From: Marchantia polymorpha subsp. ruderalis
Taxonomy: Eukaryota > Streptophyta > Marchantiopsida > Marchantiales > Marchantiaceae
Length of the DNA: 64,000 bases
Assembly: GCA_037833965.1 (NCBI GenBank)
Contig: AP031354.1
Span: forward strand, 12,812,001 to 12,876,000
Direction: 5' to 3'
The first letter of the stretch is position 1. Each line of letters opens with the position of its first letter. Shown one piece after another: positions 59,117-64,000 of this stretch. The notes beneath the pieces were generated by a model. That model was not told where the DNA came from and made no database searches. It saw only the letters and a program-made list of their open reading frames with translations. Made by a program: the position numbers and the translations under genes.

Positions 59117-60470
59117 GGACGGATGAATTAGCACGCGCAGCGAGACCTAGGGAGTGGTCCATACCTTGACCAGAAGGAGCAGGTTGCCGAAATTCATCGT
59201 CTCGCTCTGCACTCCGGTGCCGACATTGAACTGCACTCTGAAAGGAACACGGAGACGCGAGCGACTGGGCAGCTCTGGGACCTTGCATGCAGTCGGGGAC
59301 GGGAGTGCGGATGAGATTTTATTCTCTGCTCTGCTGCTGACATCAGTCAGGAGCTCGGAAGTACAGGGCCTCCGCGATCTGTGTCGATAAGGTTATTACG
59401 AAGGCCGGCGGTGACGACTGACAGAAGCTCTCGCATGCTCTGCTCGTTGCTCTTGTGATCGACCTCTCTCGTGCCTGTCTACGGCTTTTGCCCTCGTGCG
59501 GGGTCGGGTCCCGTCCCATCCCATCCCATCCCGCCGTGCCTTGGCCTTCTCCTCCTCGGGGGCCGAAGAAGGCTTCATTGGGAGCCGCGATGGGGACATT
59601 CCGCATCGTGTGCGCAATTTCGGGCTCGAGGCATTGGGAGACAAATTCTCTCAAATTGAGTTTGCATTCGCCATTTGGGGCCAGTGCTGGCAGACGAGTG
59701 ACTGAGTGCATGTGTCATGCGCACCAAATGCACCATTTGGGACCTCGTGCTCTGCCCGTCGAATTCTGTCACTGCCAGTAGCTGGGACTCGGCCCATCAG
59801 AGTTCCACGTGGCCGTACGATTGGGTGGGAAGGTAGGTCACGTGGTCAACCACGCTGACGAGGTCAACGAAAGAGAGACAGACAGACAGACAGACTCTGT
59901 GCGCCCAACGCGCTCAAGGATCCCGGGTAGATGTCCCCGATTTGAATTTCCAGGTGCGCAATTCGATCTTCTTCTTCGTCGCCGAAGAAGAATCGTCCTG
60001 TCGAGAAAATTCATTCGAGCAAAGCTCCGAGCAAAGTCGTCGGCTTGGGAGTCCGAGTGCCAAGCAGGACAGGGCACCATCGACTTCCTGAATGAATGCT
60101 TGGATGGATTGATAGATGGATTGATGGGTGGGTAAATTCCAGCGAATTTGGAAGAGGGTCTTCAGTCGAGTGTCGACCCGAATAGCGATAGGTACATACA
60201 TTTGCAATCCGCAAATCATGTCACGCACTCGAGTTGTTTGAACGGGAAGATCTGACGAGAAGTTAGTTCCAGAGTCCCAGGCTTTGCAAGGAACGATCGA
60301 TTGCCTACCTACCTCTCTGTAAGAATGCGGAGGGGAGCATCGCATTGCACGGCTCAGAGGCCCATTGCCTCGAGCAACATGCGGACGCTATGGACCTGAC
60401 AGCGTCCGCCGACATGCCTGTTTCGGCCTGAGGTCTGACTCCGAGAGGAACCGATGGTGGGGTGGTGCAG
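58406..60470. promoter_or_regulatory. GC-rich leader/promoter region of the GONST3-like gene
   Basis: The ~2 kb upstream of the transporter contains a 93-bp CT tract (59022-59114) and short uORFs next to the start codon. Frames such as 58605-59288 (-) consist largely of the CT/GA repeat read as RE or SL repeats and are not genes. No TATA box was identified. Confidence 0.4.
59022..59114. repeat. Long (CT)n microsatellite
   Basis: About 46 uninterrupted CT units, 1.4 kb upstream of the GONST3-like start codon. Read on the other strand it is a GAGA tract, the target type of plant BASIC PENTACYSTEINE factors (family knowledge). Confidence 0.92.
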
Positions 60471-60474
60471 ATGA
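60379..60474 (+). promoter_or_regulatory. Cluster of three short uORFs before the GONST3-like start
   Basis: ATG 60379 encodes MRTLWT-stop. ATG 60390 encodes a 13-residue peptide ending at 60431. ATG 60454 encodes MVGWCR, whose TGA (60472-60474) overlaps the main ATG at 60471 and abuts the second ATG at 60474. They matter only if the transcript starts upstream of 60379, which is likely but unseen. Confidence 0.5.
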
Positions 60475-61613
60475 TGGCTGGCGGGGAGGGGCAGAAGGGC
60501 AAGGGCGGGGGCGAATCCGTCGAGCTCACGGCCGGAGAGCAGCAGGTGTCGAATGCGCTGACGAGGGGCAAGGACCGGGCCATGGAGTGGCTGGGGGGCC
60601 AAATCTCGGTGTTCGGCATCGCCATCGGCTACTGCCTGTCGGCGTCGCTGCTGTCGATCATCAACAAGTGGGCGATCATGGTGTTCCCGTTCCCGGGGTC
60701 GCTGACGGCGCTGCAGTACGCGACGAGCGCGGGCGGAGTGTGGCTGTTCGGCATGGTGCGCCTGCTGGAGCACGACCGCCTGAGCCTCAAGACCATGTGG
60801 AAGTTCCTGCCGGCCGCCATCTGCTACTACCTCTCGCTCTTCACCAACAGCGAGCTGCTGCTGCACGCGAACGTCGACACCTTCATCGTCTTCCGCTCGG
60901 CCGTGCCGCTCTTCGTCGCCATCGGCGAGACTGTCTACCTCAAGCAGCCGTGGCCCTCGCTCAAGACCTGGGCCTCGCTCGGCGTCATTCTCGCCGGCTC
61001 CGTCATCTATGTCGGCACCGACTCGCAATTCAAGGTCGAGACTTACGGCTGGGCGCTGGCGTACCTCGCCAGCATGTCGATCGATTTCGTCTACATCAAG
61101 CACATCGTCATGACCATCGGGCTCAACACCTGGGGCCTCGTGCTCTACAACAACCTCGAGGCGCTGCTGCTGTTCCCGCTCGAGCTTCTGATTATGGGCG
61201 AGGGCATGCAGCTCAAGCACTCGAGCGACGACCACTCGGTCGACTACACCTCCATGACCGTGTGGTTCCCCGTGGCGCTGTCCTGCCTCTTCGGCCTCTC
61301 CATCTCCTTCTTCGGCTTCTCGTGCCGCAAGACCATCTCCGCCACCAGCTTCACCGTGCTCGGCGTCGTCAACAAGCTGCTCACGGTGGTCATCAACCTC
61401 GTCATCTGGGAGCAGCACGCCTCCACCATCGGGACCATGGGCCTGCTCATCTGCATCGGAGGCGGCGTCCTCTACCAGCAGTCCACCGTCAAGCCCAAAG
61501 CTCCCCCCGCTGCGCTCGCTGCTCCCAAGACATTGGACGCGGACGAGGAATCTGTTCCTCTAGTGCAGTCGCAGGATGTGGAATCTGGAGGCAAGAAGGC
61601 GTCCCACGCTTAG
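60471..61613 (+). CDS. GONST3: GDP-sugar transporter, GONST3-like, Golgi membrane, 380 aa, intronless
   Basis: Member of the drug/metabolite transporter superfamily (NST/TPT branch), expected to exchange cytosolic GDP-sugar for luminal GMP across the Golgi membrane. About ten hydrophobic spans follow a glycine-rich cytosolic N-terminus. Diagnostic stretches shared with plant GONST3 are CLSASLLSIINKWAIMVFPF, SLFTNSELLLHANVDTFIVF, RSAVPLFVAIGETVYLKQPW and SIDFVYIKHIVMTIGLNTWG. GVVNKLLTVVIN near residue 310 is close to the GALNK-type nucleotide-binding motif. The C-terminus is hydrophilic with acidic and Ser/Lys residues and ends GGKKASHA. ATG 60471 (or 60474) is used because the open frame upstream starts only on GTG. 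Codons end almost always in G or C, unlike the AspRS gene. Which GDP-sugar is carried cannot be told from sequence. Confidence 0.93.
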   Translation: MMAGGEGQKGKGGGESVELTAGEQQVSNALTRGKDRAMEWLGGQISVFGIAIGYCLSASLLSIINKWAIMVFPFPGSLTALQYATSAGGVWLFGMVRLLEHDRLSLKTMWKFLPAAICYYLSLFTNSELLLHANVDTFIVFRSAVPLFVAIGETVYLKQPWPSLKTWASLGVILAGSVIYVGTDSQFKVETYGWALAYLASMSIDFVYIKHIVMTIGLNTWGLVLYNNLEALLLFPLELLIMGEGMQLKHSSDDHSVDYTSMTVWFPVALSCLFGLSISFFGFSCRKTISATSFTVLGVVNKLLTVVINLVIWEQHASTIGTMGLLICIGGGVLYQQSTVKPKAPPAALAAPKTLDADEESVPLVQSQDVESGGKKASHA

Positions 61614-63071
61614 AAGCGCTCGGACGCCCCTTCGCCCCCTCCTCCTCCTCCTCTCGCCAATTTCTGTAATATATAAAGAGCATTTACGATCTGAGAACGA
61701 GCCTCTGTCTATCTGTCTGTCTGTCTGTCACCCATGATTGGTCTGCTCTGCTCTGCTCTCGTCTCGTGCGTGTCGTGGTCGATCTGGATGATGTCACTCC
61801 GGTACGGTTGCCAGTGAGCGATTCCAGGCGAGAAGCTTGGAGCTCTCTCCATGGCAGACAGAGGTCTTTCGGGATCGAGCCCATGCAAAGTCCCCATGCG
61901 AGGGAGGAAATGTGGGCATTCCTCCTGGGACCGAGTGCCGATGCTTTGCTTGCTCGCCACTTTAATAGCTCGTGAAGAGGAACAGACATTCCTTCCGTGG
62001 GGTCGAACCATTAATCAACTCAATGCGCTGAGCTCCCTCTCTTTCTCTCTCACTGTGGAAGAGCCCAACATGCCGCCACGGCTCGAACGCATTCGCACCC
62101 GGACCCTTTCATCTGCCGAGTTCGAAATCTTCGCCCTCGCTCTGTTACAATGTCTGTCGGCCCAGTGAGGGGACTGTCGATCGATTTCGTCTCGTCTGCC
62201 GAGTGAGTTTCTTCGACTCGCTGTCTCACAGATTCTTCCTGCTCTATGCGCTGACGACGAGACGAGAGCACAGGGCTGACTCGAGGACGCGAGTAGATTC
62301 CACAGTCAGTCGGTCGGTCGGAAACCTTGACCCGCTTCCTCGTCCTCCGGACATTTGTCCATGTCTGTGCCTGCGAGTCGTCGGCTTTCGGATCAAATTC
62401 TCGTCTGGCTTGGTGCTTGGCGTTTCTTATTGTTGGAACTTGTCTGCTCTGTGGAATGCGCCGGACTTGTCGTTGCATCCCACAGTCGAGTCGTCGTCCG
62501 TTGACCTTCGTGCTCGTGGAGGGCGCGTGTCTGTGTTTCAACTATAATTCCTCTGAGCACTTGATTGATTGATCGATCCTTCGCTGGACATCTTGCGCAA
62601 TCGAGAGGAGCATTCGGCGAAGTCCTCGATGTCTGCCAACTGTTGAGGTGACTGCGCTTTCTGAGACATGCCCCAGAAAGCAGTTCGTATTGGCCTCGAG
62701 CTCATCCTGTGTCATAGAGTCCAAAGAGCAGGAGGGTGAGGACCGCAGAAGTCCTTCGTTTGGCTGATTGCTGGCTGCGCGTGGTTCTAAGCTGATGCAA
62801 TTAGTCTCTTTCTTTTGGCACAACGTCGTTTCTCCATTGTCCCGACAGTTCATTAGAACTATCTCGAATCTCGGGTGGAGGGTGAAGGGGTTCATGCCTG
62901 CGTACAAGCTTTTGCAGTCTCCGTTGTGAATTGCGTGGAGAACGTCCATGCAGCTTTGAGAATTGCCAGATTAATAGATTTCGAGAACTTCGTGAAGGGG
63001 TTGTGAAGGTTTAGCAGTCCAATTCTCGAGCTTTGATTTGCAGTCACGAGTGGCTGAGCGGAGTCAAAATT
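61614..63071. other. 3' flank of the transporter and spacer
   Basis: A short CTGT repeat lies at 61708-61728 after the transporter stop. A minus-strand 135-codon ATG frame at 62542-62949 has no recognised domain. Nothing else is supported. Confidence 0.4.
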
Positions 63072-63467
63072 ATGGTCTACATGTTGCACGCGTATCTTCA
63101 GCCCAGCTTCGGGGTTTGTCTCGACCGATGTCTTCGAGCAATCTGTGGAAGTCTGCCAGAATGGTACGAGGGCATGGACTTGGTCACAGCTGTCGCAGGG
63201 CTGTTCCATCATCTGCCTCATGAAGGCCCGCCCTTAGACAGATCCACCTCCGTCATCAATGTCCTGAGCGCAGACGAGCTCTTCCAGACAGAGATCATGG
63301 TCGATGGTGTTCGAGTGATCCGCCAGAGCTTCAAGAGACGGAGGAGTGGGGAGGAATCTGAAGAGTGGACTCTGAGGGAGGTCGATCCGGACAGGCTTGT
63401 GCTCCTGGGGGCGCCAGGTGGCCTCGATCTGGCGCACCATCTCCGGACGTGGTCTGCTCCGATCTAA
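63072..63467 (+). CDS. Hypothetical ORF, 131 aa
   Basis: ATG-started frame with a natural protein composition (DLVTAVAGLFHHLPHEGPPL, then SVINVLSADELFQTEIMVDG, then SEEWTLREVDPDRLVLLG). A splice-acceptor-like TTTGATTTGCAG lies ~30 bp upstream of the ATG. I recognise no family. It may be an exon of a gene reaching the right window edge or a chance GC-rich frame. Confidence 0.3.
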   Translation: MVYMLHAYLQPSFGVCLDRCLRAICGSLPEWYEGMDLVTAVAGLFHHLPHEGPPLDRSTSVINVLSADELFQTEIMVDGVRVIRQSFKRRRSGEESEEWTLREVDPDRLVLLGAPGGLDLAHHLRTWSAPI

Positions 63468-64000
63468 GAAAAGGATCTCCCTTTTCTCTGAAGAAGTCCG
63501 TCTTTCGTGCACGAGGAGGAAAACTCTCGAGACACCGGTGCCTTCCAGTTGCGGTCTGCTCGGAGCTTTGGACTCAAGGGTGCACGATGAGCAGGTTCGG
63601 ACGGAAATTGTCCACGAGTTGAGAAACTGTCACGCGTTCTGGGGACTGCTATGGAGACTTTTTCGTTCACGATGGAACGCAGATGATCCTTTGAGAATGC
63701 AGGTAGGGTGTATTTGACAGAGTCACAAACTCATGCCGTCGATCCATCGGTCAGTGGTTGCTGCTAGACGAGGAATTATGCGCTTCTTTCCCCAATAAAA
63801 GTGGGAAAGTCTGATTTTTCATACATTACGCACACAATGGCGTTGGACTCGTAAGATGCTGCCGTAGAACATTCTGAGCACATGCGCGAATGAAACATAC
63901 ATCGTGGGTATTTCTAATTCCTCTCGTGGATATACATTTCCTCTGACCATTGCTGCCATCGTGGCGAACTACGGGTATTGGCATATTCATGAGGTACAGT
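63468..64000. other. Right window edge, no supported gene
   Basis: Overlapping short frames at 63365-63717 lack motifs. Nothing further is seen. Confidence 0.4.

Noticed and set aside
58535-59288. Long frames with RERERE or SLSLSL runs
   Set aside because: They are the CT/GA microsatellite translated in both directions.
60354-61418. 354-codon open frame antisense to the transporter
   Set aside because: It mirrors GC-rich codons of the GONST3-like gene and is rich in H, R, E and D. Its length is an effect of GC3 bias.
60365-61669. 434-codon frame overlapping the transporter on the same strand
   Set aside because: Low-complexity R/H/A-rich shadow of the real frame with no domain.
1-64000. 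tRNA genes, rRNA genes and CRISPR arrays
   Set aside because: I looked for B-box-like GGTTCGAATCC words and cloverleaf pairs and found none I could support by eye. No CRISPR-like spacing exists; the direct repeats present are adjacent tandem or LTR repeats.

Overview
The window is nuclear DNA of a land plant. The evidence is GT-AG introns of plant size, a BELL-type TALE homeodomain gene, a GONST3-type nucleotide-sugar transporter, a plant-type DHHC acyltransferase, and Ty1/copia and chromodomain Ty3/gypsy retrotransposons. The mix of AT-rich spacers with GC-rich, CT/GA-repeat-rich gene leaders suggests a bryophyte. A liverwort such as Marchantia is my best guess, but this is an inference and not proven by the sequence.

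Layout. 1-7.6 kb is an AT-rich repeat graveyard: a ~250-280 bp tandem repeat, decayed copia pieces on both strands and a 386-bp MITE-like element. 7.6-12.8 kb (minus) is a nine-exon DHHC protein S-acyltransferase (PAT19-22 type, 824 aa). 12.8-24.0 kb is mostly non-coding with simple repeats and a few weak open frames. 24.0-27.7 kb (minus) holds the most notable gene: a 958-aa acidic protein with two families of internal repeats, ending in two abutting TALE/BELL-type homeodomains encoded by duplicated exon pairs. 28-33.8 kb is spacer with a 95-bp tandem repeat and some unassigned open frames. 33.85-34.39 kb (minus) is a small conserved plant protein. 36.27-39.28 kb (plus) is a ten-exon cytosolic aspartyl-tRNA synthetase. 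39.3-42.1 kb is spacer with a microRNA-like hairpin. 42.1-54.2 kb is a retrotransposon nest: a minus-strand copia split by an almost intact-length chromovirus (420-bp LTRs, TTGGG target-site duplication) and abutting a plus-strand copia head to head. 54.2-60.4 kb is spacer and a GC-rich leader with a 93-bp CT tract. 60.47-61.61 kb (plus) is an intronless GC-rich GONST3-like transporter. The rest has no recognised gene.

The cellular genes do not form a pathway: membrane-protein palmitoylation, transcription control, tRNA charging and Golgi sugar-nucleotide import are independent. I joined exons by eye from splice signals, reading phase and family similarity. No search was run, so family names rest on recognised motifs.
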